Source of the DNA: DATBGZ01 sp036557785
Lineage (GTDB): Bacteria; Actinomycetota; Actinomycetes; Mycobacteriales; Micromonosporaceae
NCBI GenBank assembly: GCA_036557785.1
Contig: DATBGZ010000094.1
Coordinates: 29,938 to 93,937 of the forward strand
Reading direction: 5' to 3'
DNA length: 64,000 nucleotides
The notes beneath the pieces were generated by a model. It was not told where the DNA came from, ran no database searches, and worked only from the letters and a program-made list of their open reading frames with translations. The number at the start of each line of letters is the position of its first letter. The stretch's first letter is position 1. Shown in pieces: positions 55,295 to 63,946 of the stretch. The translations under genes and the position numbers were made by a program.

Positions 55295-56394
55295 TCCGGT
55301 TCGCCGGGATCGATGGTGGCGACCGACGCGCCGACGTGCAGTCGTGCGTCGTCGGCGACGGAACGCTTGACCACCGCCAGTGCGACCGGGCCGAGCTCAT
55401 AATGGCGGGCCGCCGAGCCGATGGCGCCGACCTGCCGACCGTCATCCGTGGTCACCGGCGTGCCCTGGGCCGGCAGCTCGTCGGTGGTGATGCCGTCCAG
55501 GTGCAGCAGCACCAGCCGGCGCGGGGGACGGCCGAGGTTGTGGACCCGGGAGACCGTCTCCTGCCCGCGGTAGCAGCCCTTGTCCAGGTGCACCGCCTCG
55601 GCGAGCCAGCCGACCTCGGCCGGCAGGGTCCGGTGGTCGGTGTCCCGGCCCAGCCGCGGGCGGCGCTCGGCAACCCGCAGCGCCTCGAAGGCCCACACGC
55701 CGGCCAGCGGTACGCCGAGCGCGTCCACGACGTCCGCGGCAGCGGCCCGCGGTACGAGCAGGTCCACGCCGTACGGCATGCGCCGCGCGTACCCACCCCG
55801 CGCGGCGCTCAACGGTGCCGCGGTGACGGGGGCCACGGCGTACCGCGCGGTGGCGTGCGCCGCCACACTTCCGCCAGGGAACTTCGGCCCAGGTACGGCG
55901 GCGACCATCGGGGGATCGAGAGCGGGCACGCCCAGCCGTGCCACCGCCTCCACACTGGACGGCCCCACGACCGACAGCACGGCCCGCGTGTCGGTGACGT
56001 CGGCGGGTTCGACCCGCAGCAGGAAGCGCATGCGGGCGAGGAAGTCCAGCAGCCCGCCGGCCGTGCCCGGTTCGACATCGAGGAAGGTCGTGGTCCCGTC
56101 GTCGAGCACGACGGCGTGGTGCTCGACGTGCCCGTGCGGTGAGAGCACCAGCAGCTCGGTGCCGCTCATCGGCGCGAGGCCGGAGAGGTGCTGCGTCGTC
56201 AGGCTGTGCAGCCAGGTCAGCCGGTCGTCGCCGGGAATCGCGAGCACGCCCCGGTTGCCGCGGTCCACGACCCCCGCCGCGGTGGCGAGCAGGCGCTGCT
56301 CACGCATCGGGTCGCCGTAGTGCGCCGCGACACCGCGGTCGGGGCTGTCGGGGTCGAGCGCCTCGACCGCGACGACACCAGAGGTGGCGAGCAT
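55291..56394 (-). CDS. ygfZ: YgfZ/GcvT-fold folate-dependent Fe-S protein
   Basis: A 367-residue YgfZ/IBA57-type protein with the tetrahydrofolate-binding GcvT fold. The signature DKGCYRGQETVSR (about 290-302) holds the conserved Cys. LTWLHSLTTQHL is a GcvT element. It overlaps the fur stop by one base (TGATG). YgfZ assists Fe-S enzyme maturation, which suits the Fur neighbour. Confidence 0.94.
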   Translation of the reverse strand: MLATSGVVAVEALDPDSPDRGVAAHYGDPMREQRLLATAAGVVDRGNRGVLAIPGDDRLTWLHSLTTQHLSGLAPMSGTELLVLSPHGHVEHHAVVLDDGTTTFLDVEPGTAGGLLDFLARMRFLLRVEPADVTDTRAVLSVVGPSSVEAVARLGVPALDPPMVAAVPGPKFPGGSVAAHATARYAVAPVTAAPLSAARGGYARRMPYGVDLLVPRAAAADVVDALGVPLAGVWAFEALRVAERRPRLGRDTDHRTLPAEVGWLAEAVHLDKGCYRGQETVSRVHNLGRPPRRLVLLHLDGITTDELPAQGTPVTTDDGRQVGAIGSAARHYELGPVALAVVKRSVADDARLHVGASVATIDPGEPE

Positions 56395-56846
56395 CACGCG
56401 TCCTTCCCGCACTCCGCGCAGACACCGAAGAGTGCCACATGCCCCACGTCGACCAGGAACGCCTTCTGCTTCTCCAACGCCTGCGCGAGGGTGTCGAGCA
56501 CGTCCGCGGAGACGTCGTCCACGCCCCCGCAGGCGCGGCACACGAGGTGCACGTGCTGCTCCTCGGAGACCCCGTGGTAGGTCGGGGCACCGTGGGAGAG
56601 GTGGGCGTGGGTCACCAGGCCCAGCTTCTCGAGCAGCTCCAGCGTCCGATAGACCGTTGTGATATTGACACCCGACGCCGTCCGGGACACCTCCGCGTGC
56701 ACCTGGTCCGGCGTCGCGTGGCCGAGCCGGTAGACGGCCTCGAGCACCAGTTGGCGCTGTGCCGTCAGGCGAAGCCCCCGCGCGCGCAGGGTCGCGGCGA
56801 GTGCCTTGGGCCCACCGTGGTTATCGGACGCGTCGCGGACGGACAC
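56394..56846 (-). CDS. fur: Fur-family metalloregulator
   Basis: A 150-residue Fur. The DNA-binding half includes RLTAQRQLVLEAVYRL and ATPDQVHAEV; the metal part has HVHLVCRACGG and CAECGK, a pair of CxxC structural-zinc motifs. It uses GTG 56846. It could be Fur, Zur or Nur; the residues alone do not separate them. It forms a compact fur-ygfZ-asparaginase operon. Confidence 0.92.
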   Translation of the reverse strand: MSVRDASDNHGGPKALAATLRARGLRLTAQRQLVLEAVYRLGHATPDQVHAEVSRTASGVNITTVYRTLELLEKLGLVTHAHLSHGAPTYHGVSEEQHVHLVCRACGGVDDVSADVLDTLAQALEKQKAFLVDVGHVALFGVCAECGKDA

Positions 56847-56900
56847 GCCCCCATGCTAGTGCGCCCGGATGGTGGTGATCCGCGGCGAGCCCGGCGCCCG

Positions 56901-56912
56901 TAGGCTTCCGAC
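56901..56912 (+). promoter_or_regulatory. -10 element for leaderless aminotransferase gene
   Basis: TAGGCT at 56901-56906 lies exactly six bases before GTG 56913 and no ribosome-binding site is present, so the transcript probably starts on the first base of the start codon. Confidence 0.45.
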
Positions 56913-57770
56913 GTGGCTGATCCTCAGCGCGTCATCGCCCTGTTCGGCACCGGGCTCGTCCCGCCCGAGACTCCGATCCTGCGCGGCGACGACCTGGGCG
57001 TGGTACGCGGCGACGGCATCTTCGAGACCCTGCACGTACGGCAGGGGCGGGCGTGGCTGCTGGAGGAGCACCTGGCCCGGATGGCGCGTTCCGCCGCGCG
57101 CATGGAGCTGACGCTGCCCTCGGTGACCGAGCTGACGGAGCTGGTCGCGACGGCGCTGAGGGCGTGGCCGGCGCAGGCCGAGGGCGCGTTGCGTCTGGTC
57201 TGCACCCGGGGCCCGGAGTCCGGCAGCAGCGTCACGCTCTTCGCGACGGTCTTCGCGGTGCCGGTTGGCAATGTGCTCGCGCGGCGCGACGGCGTGCGGG
57301 TCGTCACCGCCACGCTCGGCTTCCCGGCTCAGTTGCGCCCCGCGACGCCGTGGCTGCTCGGCGGGGCGAAGACCCTCTCCTACGCGGTGAACATGGCGTC
57401 GCTGCGGTGGGCGAAGTCCGTCGGCGCCGACGACGTGCTCTGGGTCTCGTCGGACGGGTACGCGCTGGAGGCACCGACCGCCACGCTGGTGTGGCTCGAT
57501 GGGTCGACCCTGCGCACCGTGCCCGCCGAGGCGACCGGCGTCCTCGCCGGCACGACCGCCGCCCATCTGCTCGCCCGGGCGGGTGAGCTCGGGCTCGACG
57601 CCGGCGAGGGGCTGATCACCCCTGCCGGGCTCGCCGCGACGGCCGGGGCATGGCTCACCTCCTCCGTGCGCGGGGTCGCCGCGATCCGCACCCTCGACGG
57701 CGCCACGCTCCCGTACGACCCGGAGCTGACGGAGCGCATCCGTACCCTGCTCGGCTTCCGCCTCCCCTGA
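56913..57770 (+). CDS. pabC: aminodeoxychorismate lyase/branched-chain aminotransferase fold (PabC-like)
   Basis: A 285-residue fold-type IV PLP protein. GDGIFETLHVRQGRAWLLEEHLAR in parts (GDGIFETLHVRQG, AWLLEEHLAR) is the substrate-side strand, and WLLGGAKTLSYAVNM holds the Schiff-base Lys (about 152). GYALEAPTATLVWLDG is the cofactor-proximal Glu block. PabC makes p-aminobenzoate for folate, which agrees loosely with the folate-using YgfZ neighbour. BcaT or D-amino-acid transaminase activity remains possible. Confidence 0.86.
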   Translation: MADPQRVIALFGTGLVPPETPILRGDDLGVVRGDGIFETLHVRQGRAWLLEEHLARMARSAARMELTLPSVTELTELVATALRAWPAQAEGALRLVCTRGPESGSSVTLFATVFAVPVGNVLARRDGVRVVTATLGFPAQLRPATPWLLGGAKTLSYAVNMASLRWAKSVGADDVLWVSSDGYALEAPTATLVWLDGSTLRTVPAEATGVLAGTTAAHLLARAGELGLDAGEGLITPAGLAATAGAWLTSSVRGVAAIRTLDGATLPYDPELTERIRTLLGFRLP

Positions 57771-57890
57771 CCGCCACCCATACGGGGCAAACCATCCGAA
57801 TCGGGCCGATCCTTTCCTAGGCTGGGGGCGACCACGCATGGCGTGACGTCGCCTCCGGGCCCGGATGCGACGTCCGAAAGGGGTGTCGGG

Positions 57891-58739
57891 ATGGCGTACG
57901 CGGCGAACGTCGGCTACTCGTTCACGAACCTGCTCGGAAACGTCGTGGGCGTCGTCATCAAGGTCGTGATCTTCCTGGTGATCATGGCCCTGGGATGGCT
58001 CATCGCCACGTGGATCCGGGGTGGGCTCGGCAGCTTCCTGCACCGGCTCGGATTCGAGCGCGCGGCGCACCGAGGCGGCCTGGACCGTCTGCTCGGCAGG
58101 TACAGCGCGAGCGACGTCACCGCACAGTTGGTGGCGCTGGTCTTCCTTCTGTTCGTGTTGCAGATCGCCTTCGGCGTCTTCGGGCCGAACGCCGTGAGCG
58201 ACCTCATCGGCCGGGTGATCGCCTGGCTGCCCAAGCTCCTGGCCGCGGTGCTCATCCTGGTGGTCACGGCGGCGATCGCGGGCTGGATCAAGGGAGTCAT
58301 CGCCGGCGCCCTCGGTGGCCTGAGCTACGGCCGCGGGCTCGCGACGGCCGCCCAGGCCGCGATCCTCGTGCTCGGCATCTTCGCGGCGCTCACCCAGATC
58401 GGGGTGGCGAGCACCGTCATCACCCCGGTGCTGTGGGCGCTGTTGTTCGCCGTCACCGGCGTGCTCGTGGTCGGCGTCGGCGGCGGCCTGATCAAGCCCA
58501 TGCAGCACCGCTGGGAGCGGATGCTCAACCGGGTCGAGACCGAGACGACCATCGCGGCCGACCGGGTCCGGGCCAACCAGGCCGCCCGGGCGCAGTCCAG
58601 AGTGGAACGCGATCGCTTCGGACAGCCCACCTACGGCGGCACGATGCCCACCGACGAGCGGCCGCCGGCGAGGGCGAGCGAGGCCGGCTACGAGGAGGAG
58701 TACCCGGAGTACACCGAGCTCCCCGGGTACGACCGCTGA
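57891..58739 (+). CDS. conserved TM-helix (MscS-associated) membrane protein
   Basis: A 282-residue protein with five or six membrane segments including VVIFLVIMALGWLIATWIRGGL in parts (VVIFLVIMALGWLIA, TWIRGGLGSFL) and repeated GWxxx-R-GGL/-Y-G-R-GL elements, the pattern of the conserved TM-helix repeat (PF05552-like) linked to mechanosensitive channels. The C-terminal tail is soluble and Glu/Tyr-rich (EEEYPEYTELPGYDR). ATG 57891 has AAAGGGG upstream. Confidence 0.85.
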   Translation: MAYAANVGYSFTNLLGNVVGVVIKVVIFLVIMALGWLIATWIRGGLGSFLHRLGFERAAHRGGLDRLLGRYSASDVTAQLVALVFLLFVLQIAFGVFGPNAVSDLIGRVIAWLPKLLAAVLILVVTAAIAGWIKGVIAGALGGLSYGRGLATAAQAAILVLGIFAALTQIGVASTVITPVLWALLFAVTGVLVVGVGGGLIKPMQHRWERMLNRVETETTIAADRVRANQAARAQSRVERDRFGQPTYGGTMPTDERPPARASEAGYEEEYPEYTELPGYDR

Positions 58740-59602
58740 CGTAGCCGCCGGCCTAGGCCGTGCGCGGCCGGCGAGACAGCGCTCGATCGATGCTTCGACG
58801 GTTCAAGGCTTCGCGGTGGGCCGCCCACCCACGAAAATAAAGTCGCCCTTGGCGATTCCGCCAATACGAAGCCTTCCCCGTCATATGCGCCGATCAACAA
58901 AGCACAGACTCTGGCTATGCCATGTTCGACCCATGCTGTCGGGCACCCGGACAACTCCCGGCCACCCACGTTCTCAACAACAATCGCGTTGTACATGAAT
59001 GCGGGATCGGTCGCTCGCAGAGCGGCCTCGACTTGCACCGGCGGCCTGTCCAGCGAACATGCCGCATAGAGCTCTCCATCACAGGTGAGGACTTGGAGGC
59101 GGCCCTCATCCGTCGCACCTGGGTCAGTCGGCCGCCGCAACGGCAGTTCGACGATGACGGAGCAGCTGGGAAACCGCTCACTGAGCAGGACGGCCACCTC
59201 GCCAATATCACATCGTCCCGGGCCGCCACCCGTGAAGTCCAGAATACGGTCAAGGGTTGCGCCGTTCTGGACAACAGCGAACGTGTCCGTCTCCAACAGA
59301 AAGGACCGCGCACGCCGAGAGAGCGAGAGGCCCTCGCCAAGCCTGCCGTCGGCGTAGTCGATACCAAGCTTCCCGATACCAATGATTGACATATTCACTT
59401 CAACTTTGCCCCGTCCGTCTGGATAGATCCTATACAACGTTCCGTAGGGCCCTGTAAGGGTCGTTGAGACTCGTGGGGGTGGCCCAGAAGACATCTCCAC
59501 CTTCGAGTCATCGCGCGAGGGCGGCGTCGGGACCAGTTTCGACGACATTTCGCGGACCCGCGAAGCCCGTTCCATGGCATAAGTCGCCTCTGAGGCATCC
59601 AT
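58688..59602 (-). CDS. hypothetical orphan protein
   Basis: A 304-residue frame starting at 59602. It includes MSIIGIGKLGIDYADGRLGEG, split here as MSIIGIGKLG and IDYADGRLGEG, plus LEVSCDGEL-type LTCDGELYAACSLDRPPVQV and GARVCALLIGAYDGEGFVLA. Residues 70-260 look like a real folded protein; the last 45 residues (SSAVSPAAHGLGRRLRQRS) look like read-through, and they are antisense to the end of the preceding gene. GC is lower than the neighbours. Family unknown, perhaps an immunity- or toxin-linked orphan. Confidence 0.5.
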   Translation of the reverse strand: MDASEATYAMERASRVREMSSKLVPTPPSRDDSKVEMSSGPPPRVSTTLTGPYGTLYRIYPDGRGKVEVNMSIIGIGKLGIDYADGRLGEGLSLSRRARSFLLETDTFAVVQNGATLDRILDFTGGGPGRCDIGEVAVLLSERFPSCSVIVELPLRRPTDPGATDEGRLQVLTCDGELYAACSLDRPPVQVEAALRATDPAFMYNAIVVENVGGRELSGCPTAWVEHGIARVCALLIGAYDGEGFVLAESPRATLFSWVGGPPRSLEPSKHRSSAVSPAAHGLGRRLRQRSYPGSSVYSGYSSS

Positions 59603-59624
59603 CTAACCGGCGTACAATACGTCC

Positions 59625-60135
59625 GTGTTGTCCGTTTCGGAGACCTCGCCGGCGTCCGGTGTGCACTATCCAAAGTCGACAGGGGAGTTCCTGTCGGTCG
59701 AAATCCGCGAGCCGAACGGCCCTGGGGCGCTGCCGCATTGCGCCGATCGCCTACGGATCCACTGGCTCCCTGCACCCGTTCGTCCGCGATCACATTGAGC
59801 CGGGCGCGACTGTGATCACCGACGCGTGGCAGGGCTACCACGGCGTGGACCAACTCGGCTACGTCCACCGACGACTCAGCCAGCGCGCCGCTCGCGCGCA
59901 GGGACACTCGGACGATCTCCTGCCCGGACCGCACCGCATCGCCGCGCTGGTCAAGCGATGGCTGCTCGGGACCCATCAGGGATCGGTCGACGAGGCGCAT
60001 CTACCCAGCTACCTCAATGAGTTCGTGTTCCGGTTCAGCCGGCGCCGCTCACACAGCCGCGGGCTGCTGTTCTACCGCCTGCTGCAACTGGCCGTCGACC
60101 ACGATCCAGTTCGCTACCGCGACCTCATCGCGAGA
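59625..60135 (+). pseudogene. IS1595-family transposase remnant, internally deleted
   Basis: From GTG 59625 one frame reads SVSETSPASGVHYPKSTGEFLS, the usual IS1595 N-terminus (written in parts SVSETSPASGVHYP and KSTGEFLS), then jumps to VEIREPNGPG. A frameshift near 59720-59735 moves to GRCRIAPIAYGSTGSLHPF and the C-terminal DDE-like part: ATVITDAWQGYHGVD, LVKRWLLGTHQGSVDEAHL, SYLNEFVFRFSRRRS and VRYRDLIA. About 130 residues of the middle are absent, so it is inactive. Confidence 0.8.
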
Positions 60136-60796
60136 CCTGAGCGCCTGCCCACACCGCGCACGCCGTCCACGGCACCCCGCAGTCGCACACCCAGCCTGCA
60201 ACGCCCGCCCGCGGGCCGGTGGTGTCCGCGTCGACGAACGAGGTCATCCACGGATCGCTATGCCGACAACCGACATCCTCCAGGACCCAGCGCACCGTAC
60301 GGGCGCGCGTCTCGTCGATGCCCAACACCCGGACCGGCGCCGGCGGCGGCAGCCACCGCGCCGAGGCCGCCAGGAAGGCCCGGTGCACCGGTCCACACCA
60401 CCACGACAACCCATACTCCGCGGCGACTTCGGACACGGCCCGGTTCGACCCAGCCACCGCCTCGGCCAGGCGCTGACGCAGCCGGGCGGTCAGCCTCGAC
60501 CGGGCAGGGATCTCGACGGTGCTCGGCGTGAACGAGCGGCGCGGGCAGGCTGGCTCAAGGCAGACCAGCCGTCGCTTGCGCCACCACAACGCCACCCGCT
60601 GATCAGCGACCGGAAGGTCGTGCACCCGCATCAGGGTCCGGCCCTTCACACGCGTGCTGGCCACCCCACACTCGGGGCAGATCCCTTGCCGCTCAACGGT
60701 TTCAATAACGACCTGAACGACCCGGTCGGCGACACGTACCACGTCGACGACACGCAAGCTGTCCAGGCCGAACAGCAACGACGTACTGTCGTCCAT
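60125..60796 (-). mobile_element. ISL3-family transposase, 3'-truncated
   Basis: A 223-residue fragment from ATG 60796. The zinc-finger region CPECGVASTRVKGRTLMRVH in parts (CPECGVASTRVK, GRTLMRVHDLPVAD), then WWRKRRLVCLEPACPRRSFT and RVLGIDETRARTVRWVLEDV in parts, match the start of ISL3 transposases. The catalytic middle and C-terminal part of this normally about 420-residue protein are gone; the frame ends at the junction with the IS1595 fragment. Confidence 0.85.
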
Positions 60797-61021
60797 GCTC
60801 GTGGCCTCGCTGCCTGTTCGTTGTGAGAGACAGACAGCATGGCGAGGCCACGAGCCTCAATCGCGCATCAACACCTCGCTCAAGTGCGGAGAACCACGAA
60901 CGCTGACGTAGCCCACGCCGTGCACGGACAGCGAGACCTGTTTGACGACAGCCAACGCCCCTGCCAACGGCCGGCCATGTCAATCGTCTCACGAGGGCTG
61001 CATGCGGTCGATCAGGGTAAG

Positions 61022-61348
61022 TCAGTCAGTCGATGACGGAATGCGCTGGAGGGCCAGGTACTGGGGTGACGGATCGTCTAGCCAGCCTACGTCCTCGTCG
61101 AGAATGCTGACGCCATGTGGGCCCGAGATGACGTCTACGGCTGGCCAGGTGAGTGTGACGATCTCCACGCCCCCGGCTGCGCAAAGGCTCTCTATCACTG
61201 CACGGGACAGTTGAAACTTCTCTGCCTCCAACAACGAGAAGTTTGAGCCGTTGAGCATCCATTTCAGCTCGTAAAGACCCACTGGCCCGACATCGAGCAG
61301 ATCCGAGACCTCCTCGCTGAGCCAGGCCTTGATCGCGTCCTCGTCCAT
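61022..61348 (-). CDS. hypothetical small acidic protein
   Basis: A 108-residue frame from ATG 61348 (GTG 61357 with GAGGA nearby is an alternative). MDEDAIKAWLSEEVSDLLDV, GPVGLYELKWMLNGSNFSL and a central GGVEIVTLTWPAVDVI suggest a compact alpha/beta protein. It lies in the accessory region next to the FtsK-like remnant. I do not recognise it; small acidic proteins in such settings are often immunity proteins. Confidence 0.55.
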   Translation of the reverse strand: MDEDAIKAWLSEEVSDLLDVGPVGLYELKWMLNGSNFSLLEAEKFQLSRAVIESLCAAGGVEIVTLTWPAVDVISGPHGVSILDEDVGWLDDPSPQYLALQRIPSSTD

Positions 61349-61429
61349 GCTTGTCACCCGTTCCTCATGGCAGGGGCTGAGCGGGATTGCCTGCCAACGG
61401 TATGCGTGTAACAACTCGATTTTGCGAGA

Positions 61430-62071
61430 CTTGAGCATATGGTCCGGTCTTGGGGTATGCCGGACACCTCTGCCGAGCGGATGTGGACCGGCTGCCCGTC
61501 GGCGTCGACCCCGGCCACCCAGCAACCGGGGTCGCCGGCGAGCTGGTTGGTGTCTGTCCACTGTGCGCGGGTGGGTGAGCGGATCGGCGAGCAGGGCACG
61601 GATCCGGACGATGCCGGGCCGTAGCTGCGCGGCCCGCACGATCGGCACCCGCCACGCGTCGGCCAGATGCGCCACCACCGCGTCGAGTTCGGCCAGGCCG
61701 ACCTTCCCGACCGCCGCGACGTCCACGTCGACGCCGAAACGCTACCGGTTCACCAGGATCGCCGGCACCACCTGCCGCATCGCCGCAGCCGGCGGGGCCG
61801 TTCGCAGCGACCACCACGGTGAGCGGGCCGGCTCCGTGCGGGCCAGTCCGAGCCGGATCGCGGTACGTGGCCAGGTCCGCTTCAGCCGCCAGGCCAGGCG
61901 CAGCACCGGCCGCTGCTGCTTGCCGGCGACCACATACCGGATCGCCTGACCGGCCAGCCACAGCAGCCCGGCGGCGGCCAGGACGCCGAGGATGACCGCC
62001 GGCAGCCGCACGATCACCTCGAACCCCGGCGGCACCGACACCCGCGGCACCGGCACAGGTGTCGGGGTCAT
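61430..62071 (-). pseudogene. FtsK/SpoIIIE-like transfer protein of an integrative element, frameshifted
   Basis: From ATG 62071: MTPTPVPVPRVSVPPGFEV, then two hydrophobic stretches (LPAVILGVLAAAGLLWLAG) and RLKRTWPRTAIRLGL, the N-terminus of actinomycete integrative-conjugative element transfer ATPases. The frame stops at 61742. A second frame continues GKVGLAELDAVVAHLADAWR and IRALLADPLTHPRTVD, and a third reads WVAGVDADGQPVHIRSAEVS up to about 61440. No Walker A motif follows, so the ATPase core is lost. Confidence 0.6.
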
Positions 62072-62074
62072 GGC

Positions 62075-62515
62075 TTCGCCCCGGTGATCGCCGTGGCCCG
62101 GAAGAACTGCCACGGCCGGCCGTTGGTCTCCCCGGTGCGCAACGTCAGCCCGGACGCGCGCACCGTCTGCCGCGTCCTCAAACGCCGGCTCTCCGACGTC
62201 GTCTACGCAGCGTTACACACAGATCGAGACTCGGCAATGCAAACCGCTACGGCTTGACAGAGGAGCTAGTGACAGTCCCAGATTGGCCCGACAACGCCAA
62301 CGCACGCGACCCTGGGCAGCAAGGAAGGCAGGCCCGTCATGCAGGGCCCGGCGGCTTTGTGACGACGTGGGTGGCGACTCGGCCCTGGCCGGCTACTTGC
62401 TTTGAAGAGGGTCTTGAGCCTCGCCGGTACCCTGCGCTGAGCGGTCGCCGTTGGCTGGGAGGTCGTACACCCGTGGCAACTTGCAGCACCGAGACGCGTT
62501 TCGAGGCCTTGTTAC
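62075..62515. other. 441-base gap with possible IS110 fragment
   Basis: On the plus strand, 62150-62258 encodes ARTVCRVLKRRLSDVVYAAL, which resembles the extreme C-terminus of IS110 transposases (LKRRxSDxVY). The frame ends at TGA 62258. The rest of the gap shows nothing I can name. Confidence 0.35.
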
Positions 62516-63484
62516 TCAGCCTTGGCTTTCGCGACCTGCAGCGAAGCTGGCGTCTTCGTAGACGATCAGGAACGGCGCTCCGTACGTGGTGGAGGGTGGC
62601 GACGGCAGGCCCGGGCGAAGCACCGGCGCGAGCGCCCGGAAGATCTGCGCCGCTTTCTGCTGGTCGTACTCGCGGAAGTCTTCCGTGGCCCGCACAACGG
62701 CGCCGCCTCCCGAGAGGCCGACGACCTCATAGAACGCCCCGCTTGACGAAATCGTGTCGATGCCACCAAGCCTCGCCACGTGCTCGCGGCCCAACACCGT
62801 GACCCAGGTATACCCCCGCAGCCACTGTCGGCTCTCCACTATGGACTGCCACGGCTGGTTACGTCCGTACGCCGATGGCAGGCACGTCTCCAGGGTCGTT
62901 GCAGAAGGAAAGGGATGTACCACACCGATCTGCCCATAGGACGGGTTGACCCGATCGGCGAACTCGCCCAGCAGCGCCAGGCAGGACGCTTGATTCTCAG
63001 CCGTCATGGCCGTGTACGCGACATCCCGGTACAGCCGAATCCAGCCGGGTGCACTGCGGAGACTGGTTGACAGCCCAATGTCGATGAAGCGGTCGGGAAA
63101 CCCATCGCCGCCGAGGCGTCGCAGCAGCGCATAGGCCTCAGCCGGCGGGCGCTGGAGCTGCTCGGCCAGCCATCGCCACCCGACGGCAGAGGCAGGCCTG
63201 TGTGCATTGCTGAGGCGCGGGCCCTGTCCTATCTCGCGATGAACCCACAGCACTCCGACTGGAGCACCCGGCGGACCCCAGGGCACGAGCGGGTCATCCG
63301 GCCAGCTCGAAAGAGGCACCGGAGCGGCGCAAAGATCGGCGACCAGATCGCCGTCGATCATTCGAGAACCGTCTTCGAGCCAGCTCAATGCTAGCTCTGC
63401 GAGCCGGTCGCCCGAGCCCGTCCCAGTGGAGCGGTCCGAGTCTTCAGCCCGATCGACATCTATTTCTACGCGAATGGTTGTCAT
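62516..63484 (-). CDS. DUF3396-like, type VI immunity-like protein
   Basis: A 322-residue soluble protein from ATG 63484. VNPSYGQIGVVHPF, WLRGYTWVTVLGREHVARLGG in parts (WLRGYTWVTVLG, REHVARLGG), SGAFYEVVGLSGGGAVVRA and FRALAPVLRPGLP follow the layout of DUF3396 immunity proteins. No signal peptide. GC and context suit an acquired gene. The toxin partner is not visible, unless the remnant upstream at 63594-63870 is what is left of it. Confidence 0.45.
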   Translation of the reverse strand: MTTIRVEIDVDRAEDSDRSTGTGSGDRLAELALSWLEDGSRMIDGDLVADLCAAPVPLSSWPDDPLVPWGPPGAPVGVLWVHREIGQGPRLSNAHRPASAVGWRWLAEQLQRPPAEAYALLRRLGGDGFPDRFIDIGLSTSLRSAPGWIRLYRDVAYTAMTAENQASCLALLGEFADRVNPSYGQIGVVHPFPSATTLETCLPSAYGRNQPWQSIVESRQWLRGYTWVTVLGREHVARLGGIDTISSSGAFYEVVGLSGGGAVVRATEDFREYDQQKAAQIFRALAPVLRPGLPSPPSTTYGAPFLIVYEDASFAAGRESQG

Positions 63485-63593
63485 TGTCGGTTAGGAAGGG
63501 GTGGCTCGTGTGCCTTCCTACGTTCCTCCTTTGGGGCCCACCATCAGGTCAGCAGCGGCCCGCCGATCGGGTCTGCCCACGAGAGCTTACCGC

Positions 63594-63870
63594 TCACGGT
63601 GCGACTGGTATCGGAACCTCCGGTACAACTCGCGGCATTGGGCCGACAACGGGTATGTTCGGCAGGCTCCGCATCCACTCAGGGAACTTCTCCCACCAGC
63701 TCTTTGAATCCGTGCTTGTCCCGGACTCCTTTGCTGACGTTTCGGCCGATCCTTGGTCCCGATTGCTGCGCGTCCACCATGTGACAACGCCCTGGTACCC
63801 GATGAAACCACCTGTCCTGCCGGCATCCGCGGCAGCTCCGTTCAAAGCATCAACTCGCGATGTCGCCTGC
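63594..63870 (-). pseudogene. possible gene remnant next to IS end
   Basis: A minus-strand frame ends at 63594 with SWWEKFPEWMRSLPNIPVVG and PMPRVVPEVPIPVAP, a plausible natural C-terminus. Its 5' part runs into the GGGACCACCT repeats, where no start is convincing. I do not recognise it. It could be the end of a gene cut by an insertion sequence whose border lies at about 63880. Confidence 0.25.
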
Positions 63871-63879
63871 CATGAGGAA

Positions 63880-63946
63880 GGGACCACCTTGAGCTGAGTT
63901 CTGCCAGCACCATGGGACCACCTGATTGCCAGTGATGGGACCACCT
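63880..63946. repeat. three GGGACCACCT repeats, possible IS end
   Basis: GGGACCACCT occurs at 63880-63889, 63914-63923 and 63937-63946, all in the same direction, the last two preceded by AT. Multiple short repeats at an end are typical of IS21-family elements. Any transposase would lie beyond the right edge. Confidence 0.45.
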
